From positions 1-60,736 of IMG/VR virus record IMGVR_UViG_3300047494_000097: DNA of 60,736 nt; one strand, given 5' to 3'. The DNA comes from a virus. Positions within the stretch are counted from its first letter, which is position 1. Every line of letters starts with the position of its first letter. The notes below the pieces were generated by a model. The model was given only the letters and a program-made list of their open reading frames with translations, was not told where the DNA came from and did not search any database. Below, in pieces: positions 23,580-31,066 of this stretch. Both the position numbers and the translations under genes were made by a program.

Positions 23580-24529
23580 GCTTTGCTCACCGGTTTGCCC
23601 CAATAGTGATCCGCAAGCGCCTCGAGCCCCTCACAGAGAAGCGCCGGAATTGTCGATCGCCGGCGCCGCAGCCGTTTGGCGCAGCTGTCGACGCTAAACC
23701 GGCCGAGCACGATCCATTGCACCGTCGGAAGACAGTCAGCCGGGATTGCACCAAACGCGGCGCGAACCTGGCGCGCGGCGTGCAGCTTCGGCACGCTGAC
23801 GTCGGGCACCGTGGACGTATCCACAACAGGCGAGCCAAACCCGACGCCACCAGACAGCCCGGTCACCGCTTCGAGCTGCGAGCGGAGCAGCTCCGCGGCG
23901 TCATACATTCGCTGACTCACAGTTTTTGCCGCGAGCAGGGTATGAAGGTGATCGACCCGCCGCGCCCGGCGGATCCGTCGTTTCGGATCGTCCGGATCGG
24001 CCGCGTCCTGGTCGACCTGCACGAGGGGCGCCCGCAACAGCTCGCCCTCGCGCGAATAGACGCTGAGAAGCGCGATTGGCGCGCCATAGTCCTGGCCCTC
24101 GACAACGCCAGATTGGCTCGCCATTCGCTGAGCGAGCTCGATCTGCCGCTTCTCGCCGCGTGTCGCAGCCCGCTGATGCTTTCCAGGGTTCTCACCGCCG
24201 CTGCGCCAGCGCGGCGCCGAGGCAGGCTGGGCGGGCGTGGCGCGGCCGAGTGACGGGCCCAGACTGGTGCGCTGGGGTGGTGGCACCGGCCAAGCACCCA
24301 CAGGCCTGTCGCCAACGCTCTCAGCCGACACAGGGCGCAGGCGGAGGCGGAAGCAGTGGCCTCGAATGTCACCAGCCCGCTCGAGGCGGGTGACGCGAAC
24401 GATTTCATAAACGCGGTGGCCCTTGGCGGCTGCCACCAATGTGCCGGCAGTAGGCTCGACGGCATGAACGCGAGCTCGACGGGTGACGACGTCGAACTCA
24501 CCGGATTTTCGGGACACGTTTGAAGCCAC
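23576..24529 (-). CDS. Possible transcription regulator (late-activator style C-terminus)
   Basis: The 317-residue protein, GTG start, has a basic, Pro-rich N-terminal half and a helical C-terminal half: RMYDAAELLRSQLEAVTGLS, ARQVRAAFGAIPADCLPTVQ, then RLRRRRSTIPALLCEGLEAL. The latter resembles the architecture of late-gene regulators and DUF6456-like proteins, with a sigma region 4-like end. It lies just after the replication ATPase, where late activators can occur. Family assignment is weak. Confidence 0.4.
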   Translation of the reverse strand: MASNVSRKSGEFDVVTRRARVHAVEPTAGTLVAAAKGHRVYEIVRVTRLERAGDIRGHCFRLRLRPVSAESVGDRPVGAWPVPPPQRTSLGPSLGRATPAQPASAPRWRSGGENPGKHQRAATRGEKRQIELAQRMASQSGVVEGQDYGAPIALLSVYSREGELLRAPLVQVDQDAADPDDPKRRIRRARRVDHLHTLLAAKTVSQRMYDAAELLRSQLEAVTGLSGGVGFGSPVVDTSTVPDVSVPKLHAARQVRAAFGAIPADCLPTVQWIVLGRFSVDSCAKRLRRRRSTIPALLCEGLEALADHYWGKPVSKA

Positions 24530-24530
24530 C

Positions 24531-24767
24531 TCATGTCAGGACGGGTGCGCCACTTTGCGCCAGTAAAGTGCGCCAGTTCGCGAAGTGGCGCAGGAGGTGG
24601 TGCGCCAGTTTCTGCGCCACTTGTGCGCCGGTTTCTAGGGGGACTACGTCCCCTAGAACCGGCGTAGCGCGGAACTGGAGCGCCACCGTATCGATTTCGG
24701 CGGTGATTTTGCGCCAGTTGTGCGCCAGTTGTGCGCCAGTTCGCAGAGTCGAAATAAATACGGTCAC
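24531..24767 (-). CDS. Possible 78-aa protein encoded within iteron-like repeats
   Basis: A GTG start overlaps the ATPase stop (GTGA) and the stop lies one base before the next start, exactly as in the rest of the operon. The product repeats TGAQLAHNWR and TGAQVAQKLAHHLLRHFANW motifs because the DNA repeats TGCGCCAGTT. It may be coding, or the reading frame may be a by-product of the repeats. Confidence 0.4.
   Translation of the reverse strand: MTVFISTLRTGAQLAHNWRKITAEIDTVALQFRATPVLGDVVPLETGAQVAQKLAHHLLRHFANWRTLLAQSGAPVLT
24546..24741. repeat. Iteron-like repeats TGCGCCAGTT and long hairpin, candidate replication origin
   Basis: Nine direct copies of TGCGCCA or close variants start at 24546, 24556, 24569, 24601, 24613, 24624, 24710, 24721 and 24732, with inverted copies near 24586 and 24674. 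The last three repeat at exactly 11 bases, one helical turn. An imperfect palindrome of about 37 bases (24627-24663, centred on GACTACGTC) lies among them. The cluster adjoins the RepA-type ATPase gene. An origin is inferred. Confidence 0.5.
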
Positions 24768-26002
24768 GGACGTTTCGTGTCATCGACAGACACTCCCTTC
24801 TTCTCTTTTCGTTCCGTATTTTTGAAGGTCGTGATGAGAAGCAAACCGGTTCGAAGCCACTGGTCGATGACCTGCTGTGCCTGCTTGTCGGTATGCTCGC
24901 AGAATTTCTTGACAACATTGCCAGCCCAACGCGGCGATCTACCGCCTCGCATCGTCGGCGCGTAGGGTTCGCCGTCGAGGCCCGCTTCGAGCTCGTCAAG
25001 GATCTCGTTGATGCGTTTCGGATCGAGCGCCGCCAACGGGCTGGTGGGGCGCCATTTCGAGATTGCCTGAACGTGGTCGCCGTTCGGGTAGACCTCGTCG
25101 CCGTTTTGCAGATCGACACTGTTCAGCCGGAACCAGGTCGCGGCATCCGCCGGCGGCGCCAGGTTTTGCTTGCCCTCGTCCAGCCGGACGTAGAAGCGCC
25201 GCTCTTTGCTGGCGATACCGAAGCCGTCGGCCTCTTGCTCGGTCATTGGCGTGAGGGTGAAGCCGGCGCGGATCGCGTCTTTCAGCGCGCCACCGCCGCG
25301 GCCGTCGTCGATCTGGCCTGCCACGCCACCCTTGCGCATATGGTGGGACAGCAGGACACCGGCGTTGCCGGCATCGGCGAGCTCAGCCCAGGCGCGGCCG
25401 GCGGCATTCATCTGGCCGTTGTCGTTCTCCTGGATCTCCACTGAATTGATAAACGGGTCGACGAACACGACGTCGATACCGTTGTCGCAGACGAACTCGG
25501 TGAGCAGCTTCTTATCGGGAAACCAGACCGCATCGTCGTAGCTGCCGGTGCTCTGCGCGAACACCAGGCGGCGCTTACGGCCATGCTCGACGAAGAGCTT
25601 TCCCTGGAAGTCGGCCGTCGAAACGCCGTGATAGTTGAGGGTCGCCACCATGCGGCGATCGAACTCTTCGGCTGGATCCTCGAGGTTCAGCATCAGCACG
25701 TTCAACGGCAGGAACACGTGTTGCCCGATCAGACCGCGGCCGATCAGCATGGAAGTGCCCATGCTCATGGTGAGCGCCGTTTTGCCGACGCCGCCGGACG
25801 CCACCAGGAGGGAGACGAACCGGCGCAGCAGGACATTGCCGTAGAGCCACTGGCGCGGCGGAATATAGGACGGGGGCAGCCAGAGCGACGCGCCGAGCGG
25901 CTCGCGCTTTTTCTTGGCCTGGTCAGAGCCGCGGCCGAACGAACCGCCGCTGGTGCGTCCGCTGAGCCACTCATCGCCGGCATCGTCAAATGCATCTGCC
26001 AT
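24764..26002 (-). CDS. RepA-type RecA-fold replicative ATPase (AAA_25)
   Basis: This protein of about 412 residues has Walker A SGGVGKTALT, a Walker B-like strand (DVVFVDPFINSVEI), a preceding VLMLNLEDP segment and a SHHMRKG sensor-like loop, the pattern of hexameric RepA/RSF1010-type helicases. It would load or act as replicative helicase for phage DNA. Starts at 26008 (GTG) and 26002 (ATG) are both possible. The C-terminus includes a winged-helix-like region (RWAGNVVKKFCEHTDKQAQQ). Confidence 0.8.
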   Translation of the reverse strand: MADAFDDAGDEWLSGRTSGGSFGRGSDQAKKKREPLGASLWLPPSYIPPRQWLYGNVLLRRFVSLLVASGGVGKTALTMSMGTSMLIGRGLIGQHVFLPLNVLMLNLEDPAEEFDRRMVATLNYHGVSTADFQGKLFVEHGRKRRLVFAQSTGSYDDAVWFPDKKLLTEFVCDNGIDVVFVDPFINSVEIQENDNGQMNAAGRAWAELADAGNAGVLLSHHMRKGGVAGQIDDGRGGGALKDAIRAGFTLTPMTEQEADGFGIASKERRFYVRLDEGKQNLAPPADAATWFRLNSVDLQNGDEVYPNGDHVQAISKWRPTSPLAALDPKRINEILDELEAGLDGEPYAPTMRGGRSPRWAGNVVKKFCEHTDKQAQQVIDQWLRTGLLLITTFKNTERKEKKGVSVDDTKRP

Positions 26003-26010
26003 CACCACAG

Positions 26011-26526
26011 CTATTCATCACCGCCGGACACCTCTGCGTTGTGACGGAGACGGCGGCGAAACAGAGCCCGGTTCATGGCCCAGCCGACGAACCCAGGAGG
26101 GACGGTGGGCGAGCTGTCGCGGGCGGCTTGCTTGACGGCTGCGAGGGCCTGGTGCTCGGTGCAGCCCGGCCGCATCAGAACGGTGGTCGCCGCCCGGGTC
26201 ATCACCTCGAGCTGGGGGAGATAGACGCGCTGCATCTGGTCCTCGATCGCCTCATCGAGGAGCTGTCGGACGTAGGGTCGCACCACAAACGCCATCGGGA
26301 TCTTGGCGTCGATTTCGAGGGCGGCATCCATGATTTCGCGCATGCACACGGAGAAATCCCAGCCGGCGACGATGCTGTAGCGGGCGACGCGCACCAGGTT
26401 TGCCGCCAGGTGCTCGCGCAGGATCCGGCGCTCGGTTCCGTGGTCGGCGCGGATCTCCTGCAGGATCAGGTCGAGCCCGCGGCGGACATCGGCCGCGATC
26501 GGCGAAGCGTTGAGGAGCTTGCTCAC
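26011..26526 (-). CDS. Unknown replication-region protein (171 aa)
   Basis: A GTG start at 26526 overlaps the previous stop (GTGA). It encodes a helical protein with VSKLLNASPIAADVRRGLDL, REIMDAALEIDAKIPMAFVV and a Val/Arg-rich end. It lies immediately upstream of the RepA-type ATPase and may be a loader or initiator partner. No family is identified. Confidence 0.55.
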   Translation of the reverse strand: MSKLLNASPIAADVRRGLDLILQEIRADHGTERRILREHLAANLVRVARYSIVAGWDFSVCMREIMDAALEIDAKIPMAFVVRPYVRQLLDEAIEDQMQRVYLPQLEVMTRAATTVLMRPGCTEHQALAAVKQAARDSSPTVPPGFVGWAMNRALFRRRLRHNAEVSGGDE

Positions 26527-26798
26527 GGCCGCGGTTTTCCCTCTCGATTGTGGCAGACAGGGCAGGGGCCGAAGCCGGGCGGCATGCGGGCGAACACATG
26601 CACCCAGCCGGCGCCGTCGCACTGGCGGCAGGGCGGAACGGGCGGAATGGTGAGCTCGTCGGGTGGGCAGAGCATCGTGTGCTCGGTGCCGTTGCGGCGC
26701 TGCAGCTCGAGCAGGGAAAGAGCGGAGCGTATCCCGTCGAAGTCATCCGCGATCGGAGGCCCGGCGGGGTGGTCTTTCCAGGGCGGGGCGATGCTCAT
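26523..26798 (-). CDS. Small zinc-ribbon protein, DnaJ-like Cys motifs
   Basis: The 91-residue product carries CRQCDGAGWVHVF and, 14 residues on, GFGPCPVCHNREG, two CxxC knuckles like those of DnaJ central domains. It probably binds one zinc and acts in protein or DNA binding. It overlaps both neighbours. Confidence 0.65.
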   Translation of the reverse strand: MSIAPPWKDHPAGPPIADDFDGIRSALSLLELQRRNGTEHTMLCPPDELTIPPVPPCRQCDGAGWVHVFARMPPGFGPCPVCHNREGKPRP

Positions 26799-27010
26799 GT
26801 TCCGATTTCTCCGACGGTCGCATCGTGCTCATCGACGAACGCAAAACACAGCGCGAGCAGAGTGACCGACGGCCAAATGCCTTTTGATCGCATCAGACTT
26901 CGCAGTAGGCGCTCTATGGAAAGGGCTTTCTCGTCTCGGTTAAGATCCGAGGTGACAATGTATCGAACAGCCTGCGCAACCTCCGTCGGAAAGCCCTCTC
27001 GCGTTTTCAT
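26795..27010 (-). CDS. Small helical protein (71 aa)
   Basis: ATG at 27010 overlaps the upstream stop. Sequence MKTREGFPTEVAQAVRYIVT, SDLNRDEKALSIERLLRSLM, then a hydrophobic SVTLLALCFAFVDEH helix. Unknown function. Confidence 0.6.
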   Translation of the reverse strand: MKTREGFPTEVAQAVRYIVTSDLNRDEKALSIERLLRSLMRSKGIWPSVTLLALCFAFVDEHDATVGEIGT

Positions 27011-27195
27011 TTCCGCACCCAATTTTCTTTGCGGCTCCGCTCCCAAATCTTGTCGAGTGCAGAAGCCGTCGTCTCGAATTCGTTGTGAAAATCGCGCCGG
27101 CTCGGCTGCTCGCGCTCCAGCCACCGGCCGACGGCGGCGAGATATTGCAGGCGAGCCGAAATCAGGCTGACGCGGTCGAGGGCGGCTTGATTCAC
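27007..27195 (-). CDS. Small helical protein (62 aa)
   Basis: Encodes MNQAALDRVSLISARLQYLA, then AVGRWLEREQPSRRDFHNEF, with a basic end. It overlaps the RuvC-like gene stop and the next start by four bases. Unknown function. Confidence 0.6.
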   Translation of the reverse strand: MNQAALDRVSLISARLQYLAAVGRWLEREQPSRRDFHNEFETTASALDKIWERSRKENWVRK

Positions 27196-27761
27196 GCCAT
27201 CACCCGCGCGCGCTGCCGCGTCCTGATCACCGATGTCCGATAGGCCCAGAGAATCGCCGCGTCGCCGGCGTTATCATCGACGACAGTCCAGCCCATCCGG
27301 GCGCAGTAGGTCATCACCGCGGCTTTCGCCTGCACTCGCGGGAGGCGCCCGGTGCCGAGCACGGCTTTGCGCACAGTGTTCACGTGCTCCTCGAGGCAGG
27401 GCACGTCCTGTCGGTAGCATTCCGAGAGCACGAGGGCGGCCAGTCCCAGTTGCTGGCGCGCCGATGCCTCGTTTTTGCGGCCCTCGCCGGCGGCTTTCAT
27501 GGCCTCGCCGAGCGGCGCTTCCATGATGACCTCGGCCACCTGCCAGTCGCTGATGAAGTCGGCGAGCTCGTTCTCCAGGGCGGCGTAGCTTGCCCCCATG
27601 CCAAGGTGAGTCGGCAGCTTCCAGACGCCGGTGAGCGGCCGCGGCGCGCCTGGCACGCCGTACGCCCAGCCGGTCATGGACGAGAGGTCCAACGCCAAAA
27701 CGCCGCCCTGCTGGGGCAGGGACGGCGCGGTGGGCTCATCAGGGCGCTCGGGGCGCGGCAT
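27192..27761 (-). CDS. RuvC-like Holliday junction nuclease
   Basis: This 189-residue RNase H-fold protein has LALDLSSMTGWAYG (Asp25), EVIMEAPLG (Glu81) and VVDDNAGDAAILW (Asp162/163 and Asp167), the four acidic sites of RuvC-type resolvases. It likely resolves recombination or replication branches before packaging. Phages of this type often place it in the replication operon. Confidence 0.85.
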   Translation of the reverse strand: MPRPERPDEPTAPSLPQQGGVLALDLSSMTGWAYGVPGAPRPLTGVWKLPTHLGMGASYAALENELADFISDWQVAEVIMEAPLGEAMKAAGEGRKNEASARQQLGLAALVLSECYRQDVPCLEEHVNTVRKAVLGTGRLPRVQAKAAVMTYCARMGWTVVDDNAGDAAILWAYRTSVIRTRQRARVMA

Positions 27762-27763
27762 GA

Positions 27764-28336
27764 TCAGACCAATGAGGCCGAATCTGTTGCGCCCGCGGCA
27801 TGGCCATTGGCGCCGGCTTTGCGGCGGCCGCGGCGTGGGTTCGCCTCTGTCACGCCGGGCTTCTGCTCCTTGGCCCGCTTTTGCGCGCCGGAAAGCCAGC
27901 TGCGGTCGTAGGTGGAGTAGGGTTCGGAGCCAGCGACATAGGGATTCGCGTCGCGCGCCTTGCCCTCAAGGCCGGCATAGTAGCCGTCCTCCTGCGCCTG
28001 CCAGAGCTGCTGCTGCTGCGAAGCCTCCTCCGGGACGGGCGTGTAAGTGGTCTCGAACAGCGTCTTCTGGCTGCCAATCGGCATGTCGAGCCACACGGCA
28101 TACTGGAAAAATTTCCGCAGCTGACTCTCCGCCTGGTCGTCCTCGAGCTTGGCGAACCGCTCGATCAACCGGAGCGTGTCGAGATCCACGCCGTCGGTCT
28201 TCGCCTGCTTTTTTGCCCGAGCGATCGACATGGATAGGTCGCGTTGTTCGCGGGCCATGTCACGGATTTTGCGGTAATGCTCCAAAAACACGTCTGGTCG
28301 CAGATTACCGAGTTTGTCTGGCTTGGCTTTTGCCAT
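27764..28336 (-). CDS. GapR-like plus Rmf/CrpP-like fusion protein
   Basis: From ATG 28336 (GGAG upstream) the protein has 190 residues. Residues 15-90 (LEHYRKIRDMAREQRDLSMS, then ARAKKQAKTDGVDLDTLRLI) match the GapR/DUF2312 coiled-coil pattern that clamps overtwisted DNA. Residues 125-165 (EDGYYAGLEGKARDANPYVA, then DRSWLSGAQK) match the ribosome modulation factor/CrpP pattern GY.AG..G....NPY...WL.G. The tail is basic. It is the first gene of the leftward operon. Confidence 0.65.
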   Translation of the reverse strand: MAKAKPDKLGNLRPDVFLEHYRKIRDMAREQRDLSMSIARAKKQAKTDGVDLDTLRLIERFAKLEDDQAESQLRKFFQYAVWLDMPIGSQKTLFETTYTPVPEEASQQQQLWQAQEDGYYAGLEGKARDANPYVAGSEPYSTYDRSWLSGAQKRAKEQKPGVTEANPRRGRRKAGANGHAAGATDSASLV

Positions 28337-28550
28337 CAGAGGACTCCTATTCGAATGGGGTGAAAGCGACCGCCGGTAACGATGCCGCATGCCTGGGCAA
28401 ACGGCCCATGGACGCATCGCCGGAACGATTTATAGCCGCCGCCATGACGCGCGATTTGTATGCAAAGTGGCCCATCAGGCGGCTTCCCCCTTACCGGAGG
28501 AGCCGCCCGGGCTCAGCATCGGGACTGTCAAGGAACCGATGGAGAGAGGG

Positions 28551-28820
28551 ATGACTGAGGAAGAGTTCGCCAAAGAGTTGGGCGATCTGCGAAAGTAGGT
28601 GGGTTTTCTGGCGATTTTTGTCGGCCAAGCGCTGGCGTGTGTCGCAAATAGCCATCCGGATATTTTGCAACGCCTCGATGACGTCATCGCTTCGTTCGAC
28701 GGCTTTGCGCTGGAGGATCCAAACCGACAGCCGATCATGACGAACATCCGTTTTGGGGCCGACCAGGAGATGTCTTTCCAGCGAACGCGTCTTCCGCCTG
28801 ACGAATCTGCGCCTCCGTGA
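28551..28820 (+). pseudogene. Small membrane-like gene interrupted by an in-frame amber codon
   Basis: From ATG 28551 the frame reads MTEEEFAKELGDLRK, TAG (28596-28598), then VGFLAIFVGQALACVANSHP and DILQRLDDVIASFDGFAL. The two parts look like one protein of about 90 residues with a Trp or Gln codon changed to amber. A GTG at 28599 could restart translation, but its ribosome site is weak. TAG is a normal stop elsewhere in this phage. The 3' part overlaps a leftward ORF. Confidence 0.5.
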
Positions 28821-28941
28821 AAAAACCGCAGTTTTTCCAGCGCCGCATCGCCGCTTTGATGCGGCGCGCCTCCACCCGCTTTCTGAACGCTCTCAGCCCC
28901 GCTGACAGCCGCCGCGGTAGGGGAGGGGAGGGGCGCGTCAT
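28735..28941 (-). CDS. Possible small basic protein (68 aa)
   Basis: The frame from ATG 28941 reads RLSAGLRAFRKRVEARRIKA then MRRWKNCGFFTEAQIRQAED. It looks natural and DNA-binding, but it overlaps the rightward frame at 28551-28820 by 86 bases and lacks a clear ribosome site. One of the two is probably not expressed. Confidence 0.35.
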   Translation of the reverse strand: MTRPSPPLPRRLSAGLRAFRKRVEARRIKAAMRRWKNCGFFTEAQIRQAEDAFAGKTSPGRPQNGCSS

Positions 28942-29036
28942 GCGGCTTCGCCGTTGCCAGAGAAGCGCGTGATGGCGCGGCATTTCTTGAGAAGAAGGTC
29001 GAGCTGCTCGGCGCACTCGCCAGCGCGCAGAGCGGT

Positions 29037-29393
29037 ATGCTTTCGATCCAGCAGGAGCATCAAGCGGCGCTGGCCTTGGTAGACGAGCTGAAAGAAAAGA
29101 TCGTGCAGATGGAACATTGGGAGACTGAGAAGAAACGCTACGCGCTGAAGGCTGTGGCTCCGGGAGCGTTTGCCTACGCGGTTAAGCCAAATCGCCGCCG
29201 CGCCGAAACGCCGCATTGGCTGTGTGCAACATGCTACCAGGCCGGTAAAAAAGGATTTCTCCAGGCGAGCCTGCGCTCGACGGACAAAAACAAAAAAGTT
29301 TGGGTGTGCGCGCTGTGCCCGACCGAGATCGTCGTGCCCTGGAGCCGCACGCCGGAATGCGAGGCGCCCGCGGAAAGCGCCCGGGGTGCGTGA
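29037..29393 (+). CDS. Conserved zinc-ribbon protein with coiled-coil N-terminus, probably 5'-truncated
   Basis: The 118-residue product has a helical start (EHQAALALVDELKEKIVQME then HWETEKKRYALKAVAPGAFA) and a zinc ribbon (WLCATCYQAGKKGFLQ, WVCALCPTEI). Related proteins in prophages and genomes are longer at the N-terminus. Here the frame stays open and looks coding upstream (GAAFLEKKVELLGALASAQS) but has no start codon, suggesting loss of the original 5' end. Confidence 0.65.
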   Translation: MLSIQQEHQAALALVDELKEKIVQMEHWETEKKRYALKAVAPGAFAYAVKPNRRRAETPHWLCATCYQAGKKGFLQASLRSTDKNKKVWVCALCPTEIVVPWSRTPECEAPAESARGA

Positions 29394-29398
29394 GTGCG

Positions 29399-29602
29399 TC
29401 ATGCGGCGCGGCCGGGTTCGGCGAACAAAACAGCCAAATCGGGCCGTATTTCGGCCGGTCGAATACCGGAAATTTCAGCCAGTTTTGCGACGTGCTCAGG
29501 AGGAACAGTCTTCCATCCGAGGATAGTGCTGTGATGACGGCCGATAGCCTTAGCAACCCTGGACGGGCCTCCGGCCATTTTGATGATTTCGTCGATCTCC
29601 AT
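29399..29602 (-). CDS. Cro/YdaS-type repressor
   Basis: From ATG 29602 the protein has 67 residues: MEIDEIIKMAGGPSRVAKAI, then GRHHSTILGWKTVPPEHVAK, a compact helix-turn-helix like YdaS/Cro. It is divergent from the CI-like gene. Its promoter (29638-29609) places the expected transcription start at the ATG, so the message may be leaderless. It would favour lytic growth by repressing the CI side. Confidence 0.8.
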   Translation of the reverse strand: MEIDEIIKMAGGPSRVAKAIGRHHSTILGWKTVPPEHVAKLAEISGIRPAEIRPDLAVLFAEPGRAA

Positions 29603-29608
29603 GATCTG

Positions 29609-29638
29609 AATGTCGGCTTTTCCAACAAAAAACGTCAA
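29609..29638 (-). promoter_or_regulatory. Leftward promoter of the Cro-like gene with CI-type half-site
   Basis: On the minus strand TTGACG (29638-29633) and GACATT (29614-29609) are 18 bases apart. Between them is GTTGG, followed by AAAA, the half-site found in the palindromes at 29657 and 32151. The same arrangement CTTGACG-N6-GTTGGAAAA recurs at 32174 on the plus strand, pointing to joint control by one repressor. Confidence 0.55.
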
Positions 29639-29656
29639 GGGCGAATGATGGATAAT

Positions 29657-29675
29657 CCAACACAATTTTGGTTGG
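29657..29675. promoter_or_regulatory. Operator CCAAC-N9-GTTGG
   Basis: A perfect inverted repeat with a 9-base centre, directly after a GATAAT -10-like hexamer (29651-29656) facing the CI-like gene. It fits autoregulation of the repressor. Confidence 0.55.
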
Positions 29676-29682
29676 CAAAGCC

Positions 29683-29697
29683 CACAATGTGCTTGTG
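29683..29697. promoter_or_regulatory. Inverted repeat CACAA-TGTGC-TTGTG at the CI start
   Basis: A perfect 5+5 palindrome with a 5-base centre overlaps the probable GTG starts of the CI-like gene. Its sequence differs from the CCAAC/GTTGG operators, so it may be the Cro site. Confidence 0.4.
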
Positions 29698-30072
29698 AAA
29701 ACACCTGCTCACGGAACACCAGGCGCACGGCTCCGTGCCGCACGCAAAGCCGAAGGTAAGACCCTCGAAGAGTTAGCCGAACACGCCGGCTACTCCAGGG
29801 GGCATGTCAACAACATGGAATTGAATAAAGACCTTGGCGGGAGAGAAGCGTGGAAGGCAGTTGCTGAAGCCTTGGGATTGTCGATCGATTATTTGTTAAA
29901 GGGAAGTTTGCTTCTCGACCAATCCGCCGAAAGCGTCGGCGAAAGCATTGATGACCCGCAGGAAATGGAGCTTCTCGTCTATTTCAGAATGCTGCCTCAG
30001 CAAAGCAAAGATCTCATTTTGGCGGTCATCAGGGGAACGGGAGGCGGCGCTGGCAAGACGAAAGCCGCTTAA
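29689..30072 (+). CDS. CI-like lysogeny repressor
   Basis: A protein of about 127 residues with an N-terminal Xre helix-turn-helix (GARLRAARKAEGKTLEELAE then HAGYSRGHVNNMELNKDLGG) and a short C-terminal helical region (ELLVYFRMLPQQSKDLILAV). It lacks the S24 peptidase domain of lambda CI, so induction cannot be by RecA-stimulated self-cleavage. Starts at 29668 (TTG), 29689 or 29695 (GTG) are possible and none has a strong ribosome site. Confidence 0.75.
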   Translation: MLVKTPAHGTPGARLRAARKAEGKTLEELAEHAGYSRGHVNNMELNKDLGGREAWKAVAEALGLSIDYLLKGSLLLDQSAESVGESIDDPQEMELLVYFRMLPQQSKDLILAVIRGTGGGAGKTKAA

Positions 30073-30246
30073 CTGCACCACCTCTCCCATCGCCCGCTCC
30101 CAGAACATTATTTGAACAGTAAAGCCAACCGATCCAAAAAATGGGAGACGGTTTCAACTCACAAGATTGCGACTTTTTGCCGCGAAGTGCCGGGGTCCTT
30201 GGTCTGAGCGTCGACTTATTAACATCCCCTTTGTTGAGGACTATAT

Positions 30247-30423
30247 ATGGTGATCAAACGTAAGAAGGGTGGTTCCGGGGACGGGGATGACACGGGCGGT
30301 CAAAGCCGTGACAGCGCCGAAAGAGCAGATGAAAAGAGAGCGCAGTATCGGCCAATCACGCCTCGCCCTAATCCTCCGAAACCTAAGCCTTCCGAACCGA
30401 GGCCGCCTAAAAAGGAACGCTGA
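30247..30423 (+). CDS. Small Lys/Pro-rich protein (58 aa)
   Basis: GAGGA lies six bases before the ATG. The product is strongly charged (MVIKRKKGGSGDGDDTGGQS then a Pro/Lys/Arg tail, PRPNPPKPKPSEPRPPKKER). It is directly upstream of a two-TM protein and probably co-translated. Function unknown. Confidence 0.55.
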   Translation: MVIKRKKGGSGDGDDTGGQSRDSAERADEKRAQYRPITPRPNPPKPKPSEPRPPKKER

Positions 30424-30428
30424 AGTTT

Positions 30429-30947
30429 ATGGCCGATTGGAATGAGCGCCGTCACATTCTTGACTATGATAGCGCCGTCGCGCTCCGGTATCATGGCCGA
30501 CGGAAATCTTTCTTGGATATGTGCGCCCGCATTGGCCCAGCTCTCTCCGTAATTTTCGGAAGCGGCGCATTCGCGACGATTATCGTGCACGACGTGTTTT
30601 GGGCGGCAGTCTGCGCGCTTGTTGTGACGATCGCCAGCGCGCTGAACCTCGCCTTTGGGATAGCCGAGCGAGCGCGGCTGCATGAGAGCCTATTTAGACG
30701 CTGGGGTGAAATTCGCGTCGGCCTGGCGGCATTGACCGAGAATGATGACGCGGAGCTTCGGAAGCTTGAAATCAGCCGCGAGACACTCGACGCTGAGAGC
30801 CCTTGGCAACTCCTAGCCCTGTCGGTGCTGTGTGAAAATGAGGAAAAGGATTTCCGCCGCGAAGGCCCGCTTTATAAGGTCGAATGGCTTCAAAGAGCTC
30901 TCGCGAACTGGCTGACGTTACCCGGTTGGAAGCCGGTCGCTGATTGA
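30429..30947 (+). CDS. Two-transmembrane protein near immunity genes
   Basis: The 172-residue protein has a cytoplasmic N-terminus, two hydrophobic segments at about residues 38-80 (IGPALSVIFGSGAFATIIVH, VFWAAVCALVVTIASALNLA) and a C-terminal helical domain (LRKLEISRETLDAESPWQLL). The layout resembles 2TM effector-type (SLATT-like) membrane proteins. Position beside the repressor suggests expression in the lysogen and a possible exclusion role, which is an inference. Confidence 0.6.
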   Translation: MADWNERRHILDYDSAVALRYHGRRKSFLDMCARIGPALSVIFGSGAFATIIVHDVFWAAVCALVVTIASALNLAFGIAERARLHESLFRRWGEIRVGLAALTENDDAELRKLEISRETLDAESPWQLLALSVLCENEEKDFRREGPLYKVEWLQRALANWLTLPGWKPVAD

Positions 30948-31066
30948 GCCAAGGCGAAGGGGCTTCACTGGCGATGAGGCCGCTAAACAAACCAACACCG
31001 GGCCCACGGGAAGAACTGCTATGGATGAGTCGTTGAAAAAGGAACAAAACAAAGACGATAAAGATA

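Noticed and set aside
28596-28598. Genome-wide amber recoding
   Set aside because: TAG ends several ordinary genes (for example MazE-like and the 171-aa gene at 26011), so only this local case is unusual.
28938-29402. Leftward 154-aa ORF
   Set aside because: It is antisense to the zinc-ribbon gene and has non-natural composition; the rightward frame has clear CxxC motifs.
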